In this document: positions 8,028 through 16,740 of the stretch, piece by piece
Layout: each line of letters opens with the position of its first letter
Numbering within the stretch: position 1 is the stretch's first letter
Origin: Streptomyces drozdowiczii
GTDB lineage: Bacteria > Actinomycetota > Actinomycetes > Streptomycetales > Streptomycetaceae
DNA length: 64,000 nucleotides
Assembly: GCF_026167665.1 (NCBI RefSeq)
Contig: NZ_CP098740.1
Coordinates: forward strand, 1,178,001 to 1,242,000
Reading direction: 5' to 3'
Made by a program: the position numbers and the translations under genes
The notes under the pieces: generated by a model
Seen by the model: only the letters and a program-made list of their open reading frames with translations
Told to the model about the DNA's origin: nothing
The model's database searches: none

Positions 8028-9769
8028 CTAAGGGCGCGGCATGTTCCGGAGGTTGGAGCGGGCCATCTGGAGCATCCGGCCGACTCCGCCGTCGAGCACG
8101 ATCTTGCTGGCGGACAGGGCGAAGCCGGTCACCATGTCCGCGCTGATCTTCGGCGGGATGGAGAGCGCGTTGGGGTCGGTGACGACATCGACCAGCGCCG
8201 GACCCTTGTGCTTGAAGGCGTCCTTGAGCGCACTCGTCAGCTCCTTGGGCTTCTCGACGCGGACGCCGTACGCCCCCGCCGCGCGCGCCACGGCCGCGAA
8301 GTCCGGGTTCTTGTTGGTCGTCCCGAAGGACGGCAGCCCGCCGACCAGCATCTCCAACTCGACCATCCCGAGGGAGGAGTTGTTGAAGAGGACGACCTTC
8401 ACCGGCAGGTTGTACTGCACCAGGGTCAGGAAGTCGCCCATCAGCATGGTGAATCCGCCGTCGCCCGACATCGAGACGACCTGCCGGTTGCGGTCGGTGA
8501 ACTGCGCGCCGATGGCCTGCGGCAGCGCGTTGGCCATCGAGCCGTGGCTGAACGAACCGATCACCCGGCGCTTGCCGTTGGGCGTCAGATAGCGGGCCGC
8601 CCAGACGTTGCACATACCGGTGTCCACGGTGAACACGGCGTCGTCGTCGGCGAGTTCGTCCAGCACCGAGGCCACGTACTCGGGTGGATCGGGACGTGCT
8701 TCTCGACCTTGCGGGTGTACGCCTTGACCACGCCCTCCAGCGCGTCGGCGTGCTTCTTGAGCATCCGGTCGAGGAACTTGCGGTCGGTCTTCGCCTTCAC
8801 CCGGGGGGTGAGACAGCGCAGCGTCTCGCGGACGTCGCCCCAGACGGCCAGGTCCAGCTTGGTGCGCCGGCCTAGGTGTTCCGGCCGCACATCGACCTGC
8901 ACGATCTTCACGTCGTCCGGCAGGAAGGCGTTGTACGGGAAGTCGGTGCCGAGCAGGATCAGCAGATCGCACTCGTGGGTGGCCTCGTAGGCGGCGCCGT
9001 AGCCGAGCAGCCCGCTCATGCCGACGTCGTACGGGTTGTCGTACTGGATCCACTCCTTGCCGCGCAGGGCGTGCCCCACCGGGGACTTGATCCGCTCGGC
9101 GAACTCCATGACCTCGGCGTGCGCGCCCGCCGTGCCGCTGCCGCAGAACAGCGTCACCCGTTTGGCCTCGTCCACCATCCGGCACAACTTCTCGATCTCC
9201 GCGTCACCGGGGCGCACGGTGGGGCGCGAGGTGACCAGGGCGTGTTCGGCGGACCGTTCCGGCGCCGGCTGCCCGGCGACGTCGCCCGGCATGGTCACGA
9301 CGCTGACCCCGCCCTGGCCGACCGCGTGCTGGATGGCGGTCTGGAGCAGCCGGGGCATCTGCTGCGGGTTGGAGATCATCTCGTTGTAGTGGCTGCACTC
9401 CTGGAAGAGCAGCTCGGGGTGGGTCGCCTGGAAGTAATTGAGACCGATCTCGCTGGACGGGATGTGCGAGGCCAGCGCGAGCACCGGGGCCATGGAGCGG
9501 TGCGCGTCGTACAGGCCGTTGATGAGGTGCAGGTTGCCGGGCCCGCACGACCCGGCGCAGGCCGCCAGGTCCCCGGTGATCTGCGCCTCCGCACCGGCCG
9601 CGAAGGCCGCCGTCTCCTCGTGCCTGACCTGGACCCATTCGAGGTCCTTGTGCCGCCGCACGGCGTCGACGACCGGGTTGAGGCTGTCCCCGACGACGCC
9701 GTACAGGCGTTTGACGCCCGCGCGGGCGAGGATGTCGACGAACTGCTCCGACACGTTCTGCTTGGCCAT
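8028..9769 (-). pseudogene. Thiamine-diphosphate enzyme, pyruvate oxidase/dehydrogenase (PoxB-like), frameshifted
   Basis: Two overlapping frames together encode one protein of about 580 residues, the normal length for PoxB-type enzymes. The N-terminal part (from ATG 9769) has the cofactor-activating Glu in VRHEETAAFAAGAEAQ and the PGDVAGQ linker. The C-terminal part (to 8028) has the ThDP motif GDGGFTML through FNNSSLGMV. The join is at about 8680-8688: the coding strand reads CACCCGAGTAC, and one extra C or G restores His-Pro-Glu-Tyr and a continuous frame. Such enzymes decarboxylate pyruvate to acetate or acetyl-phosphate at the membrane. A single missing base in an otherwise undamaged gene suggests a sequencing error; a true frameshift would give an inactive fragment lacking the ThDP pyrophosphate site. 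Confidence 0.85.
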
Positions 9770-9884
9770 GGGTGACGCACTCCCTCTGCCTGTGCTCCGT
9801 GCACGTCCGGCTGTCCGGGACGCGGGGCGTCAAACCCCGGGCCCGGACGGGTATCCGGAATCCATCAACCCATGGCGTGCGCGG

Positions 9885-11441
9885 TTACGCCTCCCAGACG
9901 CCGACCGCCGTCCGGTCGTCCGCGTACCCCTTGACGCGGATCTGGGCGTCCGCGAGGAACGCCCCGAGCCCCGGTGCCTCCACCGGCGACCAGCGCGCGG
10001 CCAGCTCGGCGGCCAGTTCCGGTTCGCCGCGCAGCGGTTCGGCGAGGCCCGCCCCGCACAGCAGCAGGGTGTCCCCCGGCCGGGCGACGGAGGCGCGGAA
10101 GCGGAACGGTTCCGCAGGAGGCGGCAGCGGGTCCTCGACGTAGGGGGCGGGGCCGGTGACGATGTCCAGGTCCATGGTCAGCCGGTCGCCGTCGGGCCCG
10201 CTCTCGGGCGGACTCTCCGGGGCGGAGGAGCCGAAGCCGACCACCGGCTCCCCGCTCAGCGCGGCGAGTGGCGGCAGCGCCGGTTCCAGGTCGTGCCAGC
10301 TGCCGTCGCGCAGCCGGAAGAGGCCGCCGGCGCCGATGCCGAAGAAGACCCGGGTGCGGCAGTCGGGGTCGGCGGGCAGCAGCAGGCAGCGCAGGCTCGC
10401 GGTGTACGCGTCCGGCTCCAGGCCCAGTTCGGCGGCGCGGGCGCGCAGCTTGCCGAAGGCGCGGTCGGTGAGCCGGTGGAGCCCGGACTTCAGGTCGGCG
10501 CGGCGGCCCGCCCTTATGTCGTCGGAGAGCCGGGCGTGGCTGCGCCCGACCGCCTCGCCGATCCAGTGGCAGGCGTCCGCCGCCGCCGTGTGCGCTCCCT
10601 CCGCGCCCCGGGACGCGCCCGCGACGGCCACCAGCACCAGCGCGCTCTCCCCGCTCCCGAAGCGCGCCGTCAGCAGCGCGTCCCGGCGCGGCTCGCCCCG
10701 GAACCGGGCCGAGTCACCGCGTACGGACGCGGCGCGCAGCGTGTACGTCCCGTACGTGGCACCGTCGAGCACCGTGTCCGGGACGACGCGGTCGAGTGCG
10801 TACGGGTCGGTGGCGGGCAGCGCCGTGGGCTCGGCGTCGTAGGTGGGCGGCCGGGCCCCGACATGGGCGACCCGGGGCCGCGGCGCCTCGTCCGGGGCGG
10901 GCGGCGCCTCGTCCGGGGCGGGTCCGTCCGCCCCGGCTCGCTCCCCGACGGGCCGCCTGGGCAGCGGAGGCGCTTCGTGCCCGGCGAGAACACGGGGGTC
11001 CTCCTGGACGGGCGGCTCGGGGGCCGGTGGCCCCGGAAAGGTGCGCGGGAGCGCGGGCCCGGTCATCGGCTCCCACGGCGCGCGGGCGGGCGGCTCCGGC
11101 GGCCTCTCCCCCGGCGGCCGCGCTCCCACGCCCGTCGAGGTGTCCGGCGCCGTGCGCACCGGCCCCGGGTCCGCCGGTCCCGGGACGGGCGGCCGAGGGT
11201 CCGCCGACCGGGTGAACGCAGGCGGCTCCACCGGTGCCGGCTCCTCCCTGGGCCCCGGTATCTCCCCCGGCGTCCGGTAGGCCGCGCCCCTCTCCGACGC
11301 CACCGTGTCCGACGCCGAGTCGAAGCGGTCGTCGAGACTGTCGGCGGCCTGGGCCGCCCCCGCGTCCGGGGCGGATTCGTCGTACAGCCTGCGCCACCAG
11401 TCGTCCTCGTGGGCCGCGGGCCTCTCCCCCTGCTGACTCAT
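9885..11441 (-). CDS. PP2C-like domain protein with long Pro-rich N-terminus (probably inactive phosphatase)
   Basis: 518 residues from ATG 11441. Residues 1-225 are a Pro/Ala/Glu-rich disordered region. Residues about 235-515 form a PP2C-type fold: LVLVAVAGASRGAEGAHTAAADA, a central GIGAGGLFRLRDG strand pair, GDTLLLCGAGLAEPL and the terminal DDRTAVGVW. Two metal-binding acids of classical PP2C are replaced. The Asp of DGxG is missing (AGASRG) and the SDGL Asp reads GAGL; only the final DD remains. This suggests a phosphopeptide-binding or scaffold role rather than hydrolysis. It has no membrane segment. Streptomycete kinase networks contain several such proteins; the partner is unknown. Confidence 0.75.
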   Translation of the reverse strand: MSQQGERPAAHEDDWWRRLYDESAPDAGAAQAADSLDDRFDSASDTVASERGAAYRTPGEIPGPREEPAPVEPPAFTRSADPRPPVPGPADPGPVRTAPDTSTGVGARPPGERPPEPPARAPWEPMTGPALPRTFPGPPAPEPPVQEDPRVLAGHEAPPLPRRPVGERAGADGPAPDEAPPAPDEAPRPRVAHVGARPPTYDAEPTALPATDPYALDRVVPDTVLDGATYGTYTLRAASVRGDSARFRGEPRRDALLTARFGSGESALVLVAVAGASRGAEGAHTAAADACHWIGEAVGRSHARLSDDIRAGRRADLKSGLHRLTDRAFGKLRARAAELGLEPDAYTASLRCLLLPADPDCRTRVFFGIGAGGLFRLRDGSWHDLEPALPPLAALSGEPVVGFGSSAPESPPESGPDGDRLTMDLDIVTGPAPYVEDPLPPPAEPFRFRASVARPGDTLLLCGAGLAEPLRGEPELAAELAARWSPVEAPGLGAFLADAQIRVKGYADDRTAVGVWEA

Positions 11442-11709
11442 GTCCTTATTGTCGACCGCGGGGGCCGTACGAAAACGGGCATCCGGAAAATGGGTCCGCC
11501 GGGCGCCCCCACCCCCCACGGGAAGGACGCCCGGCAGACCGGTCCGGGGAGCGGGTACCGGACAAGGCCGCCGGTCCCGCTGTGCCGCCACATTGGCAGA
11601 GTGGCGCACGGTACGGCGATGATGTGCCGTGGCGAGATCACGCCGTGGCGACTTTTCGCCACGCGGGGTGCGCCGTACGCGTACGCACTGGTCCGGGGAG
11701 GGGTCGGGG

Positions 11710-12687
11710 ATGCTGGCAGCCATAGGTCTCGACGAGCGGCAGGAATCGGCCTACCGGGCTCTGGTGGCGCTGGGCGCCGCCGAGGTGTCCGACCTCTCTC
11801 ACCGGCTGGCGCTCCCCGAGCCGGACACCGAACGGGCGCTGCGCCGGCTGGAGCAGCACGGCCTGGCCGCCCAGTCCTCCGCCCGCACGGGCCGCTGGGT
11901 CGCGGCCCCGCCCGGCGTCGCCCTGGGGGCCCTGCTCACCCAGCAGCGCCACCAGCTGGAACAGGCCGAGCTGGCGGCCGTGCTGCTGGCCGAGGAGTAC
12001 CGCGCCGACGCCGCCGAACCGGCCGTCCACGACCTGGTCGAGGTGGTCACCGGGGCGAGCGCGGTCGCCCACCGCTTCCACCAGCTCCAGCTGGGCGCGA
12101 CGAGCGAGGTCTGCGCGCTGGTGACCGGAAAGCCGATCGCGGTCAGCGGCCTGGAGAACGAGTCGGAGGAGGAGGCGGCCACCCGCGGCGTCTCGTTCCG
12201 GGTGGTCGTGGAACGCGAGGTGCTGGGCCTGGAGTCCGGGATCACGGAGCTGTCCGCGGCGCTCAGCCGCGACGAGCAGTGCCGGGTCGTCCCCCGGGTC
12301 CCGACGAAGCTGGTGATCGCCGACCGGGCGCTGGCCATGGTGCCGCTGACCGGCCGGGGCGCGGAGCCGGCCGCGCTGGTCGTGCACGCCTCGGGGCTGC
12401 TGGAATCGCTGACCGGGCTCTTCGAGGCGGTGTGGCGGGAGGCCATGCCGCTGCGGCTCGGCGAGAGCGGCGCGGTCGTGGCGGAGCCGGGCGGCCCGGA
12501 CCCGACGGATCTGGAGATCCTGTCGCTGCTGCTGGCCGGCCTGACCGACGCGAGCGTCGCCAAGCAGCTGGACCTGGGCCTGCGGACCGTGCAGCGCCGG
12601 GTCAAGGGCCTGATGGAGCTGACCGGCGTCTCCACCCGCCTCCAGCTCGGCTGGCACGCGTACGAACGGGGCTGGGTGGCCCGCTGA
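11710..12687 (+). CDS. LuxR-type regulator with TrmB-like N-terminal winged helix
   Basis: 325 residues. The N-terminal 65 residues (LDERQESAYRALVALGAAEVSDLSHRL) resemble a TrmB/MarR-like winged helix. A sensor-like middle region with PLD-like spacing follows at about 75-250. The C-terminal LuxR HTH is at about 262-320 (LEILSLLLAGLTDASVAKQLDLGLRTVQRRVKGLMELTGV). This two-HTH layout is a common streptomycete orphan regulator class, often tied to development or secondary metabolism. The ATG at 11710 follows a strong GGGGAGGGG site. It is divergent from the PP2C-like gene and followed by the DUF456 gene 59 bp on. Confidence 0.85.
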   Translation: MLAAIGLDERQESAYRALVALGAAEVSDLSHRLALPEPDTERALRRLEQHGLAAQSSARTGRWVAAPPGVALGALLTQQRHQLEQAELAAVLLAEEYRADAAEPAVHDLVEVVTGASAVAHRFHQLQLGATSEVCALVTGKPIAVSGLENESEEEAATRGVSFRVVVEREVLGLESGITELSAALSRDEQCRVVPRVPTKLVIADRALAMVPLTGRGAEPAALVVHASGLLESLTGLFEAVWREAMPLRLGESGAVVAEPGGPDPTDLEILSLLLAGLTDASVAKQLDLGLRTVQRRVKGLMELTGVSTRLQLGWHAYERGWVAR

Positions 12688-12746
12688 GCCCGCTGGGGCC
12701 CTGGTCAGAACGGGCGGGATCGGATGGACTCCGGCACGCTGGTCAG

Positions 12747-13229
12747 ATGAGTGTGTGGCAGCTCGTCGCCGTCGGACTGGTGATGCTGCTCGGCCTGATC
12801 GGTGTGCTGGTACCGGGCGTGCCGGGGCAGGCGATCGTCTGGGCCGCCGTCCTGTGGTGGGCGTTCACCGACACGACCCCGGTCGCCTGGGCCGTACTGA
12901 TCGGGGCCACCGCGCTGCTCCTGCTCAACCAGGCCCTCAAACCGCTGCTGCCGCCGCGCCGGCCCCGTGAGTCGGGGGCCCCGCGCCGGACGCTGCTGCT
13001 GGGCGGGCTCGGCGCGATCGTCGGGTTCTTCGTGCTGCCCGTCGTCGGGGCGGTCGTCGGGTACGTCGGGGTGATCTTCGGGGCGGAGCGGCTGCGCCTC
13101 GGCAGCCGGGGCGCGGGCTGGGCGTCGGTCCGCTCGGTGATGCGGGCGACCGGCTACTCGGTGCTCGTGGAGCTCTTCGCGTGCCTGCTGGTGACGGGCG
13201 CCTGGCTGGCCGCGCTGATCTGGGGCTGA
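12747..13229 (+). CDS. DUF456 family membrane protein
   Basis: 160 residues, with hydrophobic segments at about 4-24, 28-48, 50-68, 84-110 and 136-158. It contains the Gly-rich repeats of DUF456 (LIGVLVPGVPGQ and a second GAIVGFFVLPVVGAVVGYVGVIFGAERLR), where the repeated GxxxPxxG motifs resemble glycine-zipper helices. Function is unknown. The 3' end overlaps the convergent Ada/AlkA-like gene by 76 bp. Confidence 0.85.
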   Translation: MSVWQLVAVGLVMLLGLIGVLVPGVPGQAIVWAAVLWWAFTDTTPVAWAVLIGATALLLLNQALKPLLPPRRPRESGAPRRTLLLGGLGAIVGFFVLPVVGAVVGYVGVIFGAERLRLGSRGAGWASVRSVMRATGYSVLVELFACLLVTGAWLAALIWG

Positions 13230-14581
13230 GCCGCGCGCCGCGCCCGCCGTACCCCGTACGAGCGCCAGGGGCGCCAGCCGCTCGCGCCCGGGGTGCCGTA
13301 CGGGTCCACGTCCGGGTCGCCCAGGCCGCGCATCCGGATCAGCGCGGCGGTGGTCGGGCCGATGCCGGGCAGCCGGCAAAGCGCCTGCTCGGCCTCGTCG
13401 CGGTCGGCACCCGCGTCCAGGCGTACGGTGCCGTCGGCGAGCGCGGTCGCCAGGGCCCGCAGGTCCGGGTCACCGGCCGCGTCGGCGAGCACGGCCGGCT
13501 CGGGGAAGACGTGGGTCAGCGCCCCGCACGGCACGTCCAGCGCCTTGCCGTACGTCTCGACCAGCTCCCCCGCCGCCGCGTCGCCCACCAGCGCCCGCAC
13601 GGCGAACTCCTCGGCGTCGGCCGAGCCCGGCGAGCGCACGCCCGGCCGGGCCGCGACGTCCGGGGCGAGCGCGGGGTCGTCGGACAGCAGCTCGTCCACG
13701 GCGTACGGGTCGGCGTCCAGGTCGAGGAGCCGGCGCAACCGCTGGACGGCCGTGGTCAGGTCGCGCAGGTCGGTGAGGTGGATGCGGGCGTCCAGCCAGT
13801 TCCCGGCGGACCGCTCGTCCACGGAGGTGACGGCGGTGCCGTACGGGAGGCGCAGCGTGCGCCGGTAGGTGCGGCGGCCGGGCTCCCCCGTGATCTCCTC
13901 GACGCGGGCGACCGTTCCGGCGGCGAGCAGGTCGAAGACGTCACCGGCGGCGTACGGCCCCCGGTGGGCGAGCCGGAGCGGGATGCCCGTGGTGCCGGCC
14001 TGGCGGACCGCGATGCCCAGCCCCGTACCGGCCTCGGCGCGCAGGGCGCTCGGGGTGCGGGCGTAGATCTGCCGGACGGTGTCGTTGAACTGGCGCAGGC
14101 TGCCGAATCCGGCCGCGAAGGCGATCTCGGTGACCGGCAGGGCGGTGGTCTGGAGCAGGATCCGGGCGGTGTGGGCGCGCTGGGCGCGGGCCAGGGCGAC
14201 GGGTCCGGCGCCCAGTTCCGCGTTGAGCTGGCGCTGCACCTGGCGTGAGCTGTAGCCGAGCCGGTGGGCGAGGCCGGGGACGCCCTCCCGGTCCACCACG
14301 CCGTCGCCGATCATGCGCATGGCGCGCCCGACGACGTCGGCCCGGACGTTCCACTCGGCTGAGCCGGGGACGGCGTCCGGGCGGCAGCGGCGGCACGCCC
14401 GGAAACCGTGGGTCTGGGCGGCCGCCGCCGTGGGGTAGAAGCGGACGTTCTTCCGCTTGGGGGTGACGGCGGGGCAGCTCGGCCGGCAGTAGATGCCGGT
14501 CGTCTCGACGGCGAAGAAGAACTCGCCGTCGAAACGGGCGTCGCGGCTGCTCACCGCCTCGTACCTGGTCTCTTCGTCCAT
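13154..14581 (-). CDS. Ada/AlkA-like DNA alkylation protein with degenerate glycosylase end
   Basis: About 475 residues, three parts in order. The Ada zinc domain lies at about 5-75 (CRPSCPAVTPKRKNVRFYP, then ACRRCRPD; four Cys). The AraC-type HTH is at about 85-190 (LAHRLGYSSRQVQRQL, EIAFAAGFGSLRQFNDTVRQ). The AlkA domain is at about 200-440 with the HhH hairpin LCRLPGIGPTTAALIRMRGLGDPD. In active AlkA enzymes this continues to FLPxD, which holds the catalytic Asp, then to RPWRSYxxxHLW. Here only DVDPYGTPGASG separates the hairpin from RPWRSY, and the end runs into unrelated residues that overlap the DUF456 gene. The catalytic Asp segment is thus missing. The protein may still act as an alkylation-responsive regulator. 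The start could be GTG 14584. Confidence 0.8.
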   Translation of the reverse strand: MDEETRYEAVSSRDARFDGEFFFAVETTGIYCRPSCPAVTPKRKNVRFYPTAAAAQTHGFRACRRCRPDAVPGSAEWNVRADVVGRAMRMIGDGVVDREGVPGLAHRLGYSSRQVQRQLNAELGAGPVALARAQRAHTARILLQTTALPVTEIAFAAGFGSLRQFNDTVRQIYARTPSALRAEAGTGLGIAVRQAGTTGIPLRLAHRGPYAAGDVFDLLAAGTVARVEEITGEPGRRTYRRTLRLPYGTAVTSVDERSAGNWLDARIHLTDLRDLTTAVQRLRRLLDLDADPYAVDELLSDDPALAPDVAARPGVRSPGSADAEEFAVRALVGDAAAGELVETYGKALDVPCGALTHVFPEPAVLADAAGDPDLRALATALADGTVRLDAGADRDEAEQALCRLPGIGPTTAALIRMRGLGDPDVDPYGTPGASGWRPWRSYGVRRARRAAQPQISAASQAPVTSRHAKSSTSTE

Positions 14582-14650
14582 CACACCGTCCAGTGTGCGC
14601 CCCGCAGGGCACCGTCACTCGCGGTTTTCGGACGTCGACCAGGGGCCCGG

Positions 14651-15820
14651 CTACCGGATGCGGCCGCGCTTGGCGTCCATCGCGGCCCGGCCCTCGGCCC
14701 CCTTCCGCTTCCAGTCGCGCCGGATCTCGGCCCGGACGCGGGCGTCGGTCTTGGCGACGATGCGCTGGTTCTCGCGCTGGAGCTTGCGGTAGCTGTCGAA
14801 GCGGCGCTCGGGCAGCGTGCCGTCCTCGATCGCCTCCCGCACGGCGCAGCCGGGCTCCGCCTCGTGGGCGCAGTCGTGGAAGCGGCAGTCCTCGGCCAGC
14901 TCCTCGATCTCGGAGAAGACCTGGCCGACGCCGACCCCGGCGTCCCAGAGGCCGACCCCGCGCAGTCCCGGGGTGTCGATGAGGACCCCGCCGGTGGGCA
15001 GCACGAGGAGGTTGCGGGTGGTGGTGGTGTGCCGGCCCTTGCCGTCCACGTCGCGGGCGGCCTGGACCTCCATCACGTCTTGGCCGAGGAGCGTGTTGGC
15101 GAGGGTGGACTTGCCGGCTCCGGACGCCCCGAGCAGCACGCTCGTACCGCCGGAGACGATCGCGGAGAACACGTCGATGCCCTCGCCGGTGGCGGAGCTG
15201 ACCGGGAGCACCTGCACCCCGGGCGCGATGCGCTCGATGTCCTGGACGAGGTGGGAGAGGGTGACCGCGTCCGGGACCAGGTCGGCCTTGGTGAGGACGA
15301 CGACCGGTTCGGCGGTCCGCTCACCGGCCCCGGCGGCGTCGCCGAGCAGGGCGTCACCGGCGGAGCTGGACATGGCGAGGGCCAGGAACCGCTCGACGCG
15401 GCCCAGGTCCAGCTCCACGGCCAGCGAGACGCAGATGACGATGTGGTCGACGTTGGTGGCGAGCACCTGGCCCTCGGAGCGCTTGGACGAGGTGGAGCGT
15501 ACGAAGGCGGTGCGCCGCGGCAGCAGCGTACGGACGAACCGCGGGTCGCCGTCGGCGTCGACGGCCGCCCAGTCGCCGGTGCAGATGATCCGCATCGGGT
15601 CGCGCGGCACGACGAAGGCGGTGTCCGCCCAGATCGTGCCCTCGGGCGTGACGATGTCGCAGCGCCCGCGGTCCACGCGGACCACGCGTCCGGGCACCAG
15701 CCCCTGGGCGGCGTACGGGGCGAACTCGGCGGCCCAGTCGTCGTCCCAGCCGTAGGCGGCGAGCGGGTGCGCGGTGGTGGAGAGGGAGGAGGGGAGAGCG
15801 GAGAAGGACGGGAGAGACAA
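14651..15820 (-). CDS. rsgA: Ribosome small-subunit-dependent GTPase A
   Basis: 389 residues. An N-terminal OB fold lies at about 35-125. A circularly permuted GTPase follows: G4 TKAD and G5 SSATGEG precede G1 GASGAGKSTLAN, then the switch TTTTR and G3 DTPGLRG. The C-terminal zinc motif CRFHDCAHEAEPGC is followed by a basic tail. RsgA checks late 30S assembly and releases RbfA using GTP in the cytoplasm. The start is TTG at 15820: GAAGGG lies seven bases upstream and no other start codon fits the N-terminus. It is preceded by an unusually long leader of about 185 nt with a short ORF and a clear promoter, described separately. Confidence 0.93.
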   Translation of the reverse strand: MSLPSFSALPSSLSTTAHPLAAYGWDDDWAAEFAPYAAQGLVPGRVVRVDRGRCDIVTPEGTIWADTAFVVPRDPMRIICTGDWAAVDADGDPRFVRTLLPRRTAFVRSTSSKRSEGQVLATNVDHIVICVSLAVELDLGRVERFLALAMSSSAGDALLGDAAGAGERTAEPVVVLTKADLVPDAVTLSHLVQDIERIAPGVQVLPVSSATGEGIDVFSAIVSGGTSVLLGASGAGKSTLANTLLGQDVMEVQAARDVDGKGRHTTTTRNLLVLPTGGVLIDTPGLRGVGLWDAGVGVGQVFSEIEELAEDCRFHDCAHEAEPGCAVREAIEDGTLPERRFDSYRKLQRENQRIVAKTDARVRAEIRRDWKRKGAEGRAAMDAKRGRIR

Positions 15821-15871
15821 GGGAAACCCTTCACAGGGTGGCCCGGCGGTGCGCGTGAGGGCGCGAAGAGG

Positions 15872-15946
15872 TCAGCCGGTGGCCACGGAGGTGACAGAGA
15901 GGAACTTCGACTCGTGGGCAGCGCCCACCGCAACGACCGTCGTCAA
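15872..15946 (-). CDS. Candidate 24-codon upstream ORF in the rsgA leader
   Basis: TTG start with GGAGG eight bases upstream. The peptide ends HESKFLSVTSVATG, and its stop lies 51 nt before the rsgA TTG. It sits inside the transcript predicted from the promoter at 16012-16041. A short ORF with a better ribosome site than the gene it precedes suggests translational or attenuation control of rsgA. This is inference; conservation in other streptomycetes would decide it. Confidence 0.4.
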   Translation of the reverse strand: MTTVVAVGAAHESKFLSVTSVATG

Positions 15947-16011
15947 TGTCCTCACCTCCGCATTCGTCCAGGTCCGTCCGGGCAGCGGGTCCGCCGTCCG
16001 TCTCGTCGCAC

Positions 16012-16041
16012 ACCATAGCCCCCGCCGGTCCGGGGGCTCAA
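16012..16041 (-). promoter_or_regulatory. Predicted rsgA promoter with palindromic spacer
   Basis: On the minus strand, -35 TTGAGC (16036-16041) and -10 TATGGT (16012-16017) are 18 bp apart, close to the vegetative (HrdB) consensus. The spacer holds an inverted repeat, GCCCCCG and CGGGGGC, that could be an operator. Transcription would begin near 16005. Confidence 0.55.
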
Positions 16042-16122
16042 CGGATTATTCGCGCGGACCCGGTTGAGGCAGTCGTCCCCCGATCGGGTGATACGCATGG
16101 AGTTCGACCGGTCGCGGACGGT

Positions 16123-16128
16123 TAGGGT
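16123..16128 (+). promoter_or_regulatory. Possible -10 element for leaderless DUF5949 transcript
   Basis: TAGGGT is followed by seven bases and then the ATG at 16136, with no Shine-Dalgarno, the same layout as before the barstar gene. Confidence 0.4.
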
Positions 16129-16135
16129 GCCGCAC

Positions 16136-16636
16136 ATGACCTCCCCCCAGACAGCCAACGGCACGTTCACCCAGGCCCAGTTGGGCACCCTCATCCTGAT
16201 CGGCTGGAGCGGCGAGTACCGGCAGAGCGGGCGCGACGCCGCCTTCCTGCTCGCCTACTCGCTGGGCGACGGATCGGACGGACCGGCGGCCGGCGAGCAC
16301 GCGATGCGGCTCGCGTTGCAGCGCAGCGGGCTCACCGTCGGCGGTGAGCCGGTGCGGGCCGACGAGACGCCGGGGCTCCCCGTGAAGCTCCTCGTCCAGG
16401 CCGGCCAGGCCGTGCTGACGCTGCCGCACTTCAAGGCGCAGTACCCGGTGCCGCCCGAGTGGCTGGCGGCGGCGAACGAACAGGGCGAGGTGCACGCGAT
16501 GTTCGCGACCCGCCCCTGGCCGCAGGGCGCGCCCGGGCTCCCCATCGGCGAGGCGGAGCTGCGGGCCTTCGCGGGCGACCCGGACACCATCGCGACCTCG
16601 GCGCATTGCGTCCTCCCGGTCCGCAGTCTCGGCTGA
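16136..16636 (+). CDS. DUF5949 family protein
   Basis: 166 residues, soluble, without signal peptide or membrane helix. The pattern (LGTLILIGWSGEY, LLAYSLGDG, LPVKLLVQAGQAVLTLPHFKAQY, VHAMFATRPWPQGAPGLPI, HCVLPVRSLG) fits the streptomycete-restricted DUF5949 family as I recall it. No catalytic motif is recognisable and function is unknown. It is transcribed divergently from rsgA, and the 300-bp region between them holds promoters for both. It ends at a strong hairpin shared with the rodlin gene. Confidence 0.75.
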   Translation: MTSPQTANGTFTQAQLGTLILIGWSGEYRQSGRDAAFLLAYSLGDGSDGPAAGEHAMRLALQRSGLTVGGEPVRADETPGLPVKLLVQAGQAVLTLPHFKAQYPVPPEWLAAANEQGEVHAMFATRPWPQGAPGLPIGEAELRAFAGDPDTIATSAHCVLPVRSLG

Positions 16637-16651
16637 CCCGGCCCACACAAG

Positions 16652-16682
16652 AGGCCCACCACCCGGCGAGGGTGGTGGGCCT
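16652..16682. terminator. Strong bidirectional terminator between DUF5949 and rodlin genes
   Basis: Perfect 13-bp arms AGGCCCACCACCC and GGGTGGTGGGCCT with a 5-base loop, between convergent genes. Confidence 0.8.
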
Positions 16683-16740
16683 CCGTCATGCCGTACGCGC
16701 CCGCGCCGCACAGGACGGACGACGCGGGCGCGGCACGCGA

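Noticed and set aside
9438..13229. A very long open frame on the plus strand spanning several genes
   Set aside because: It runs antisense through the PP2C-like gene and through another frame of the LuxR-type gene; it reflects high GC content. Only its last 160 residues (DUF456) are a real gene.
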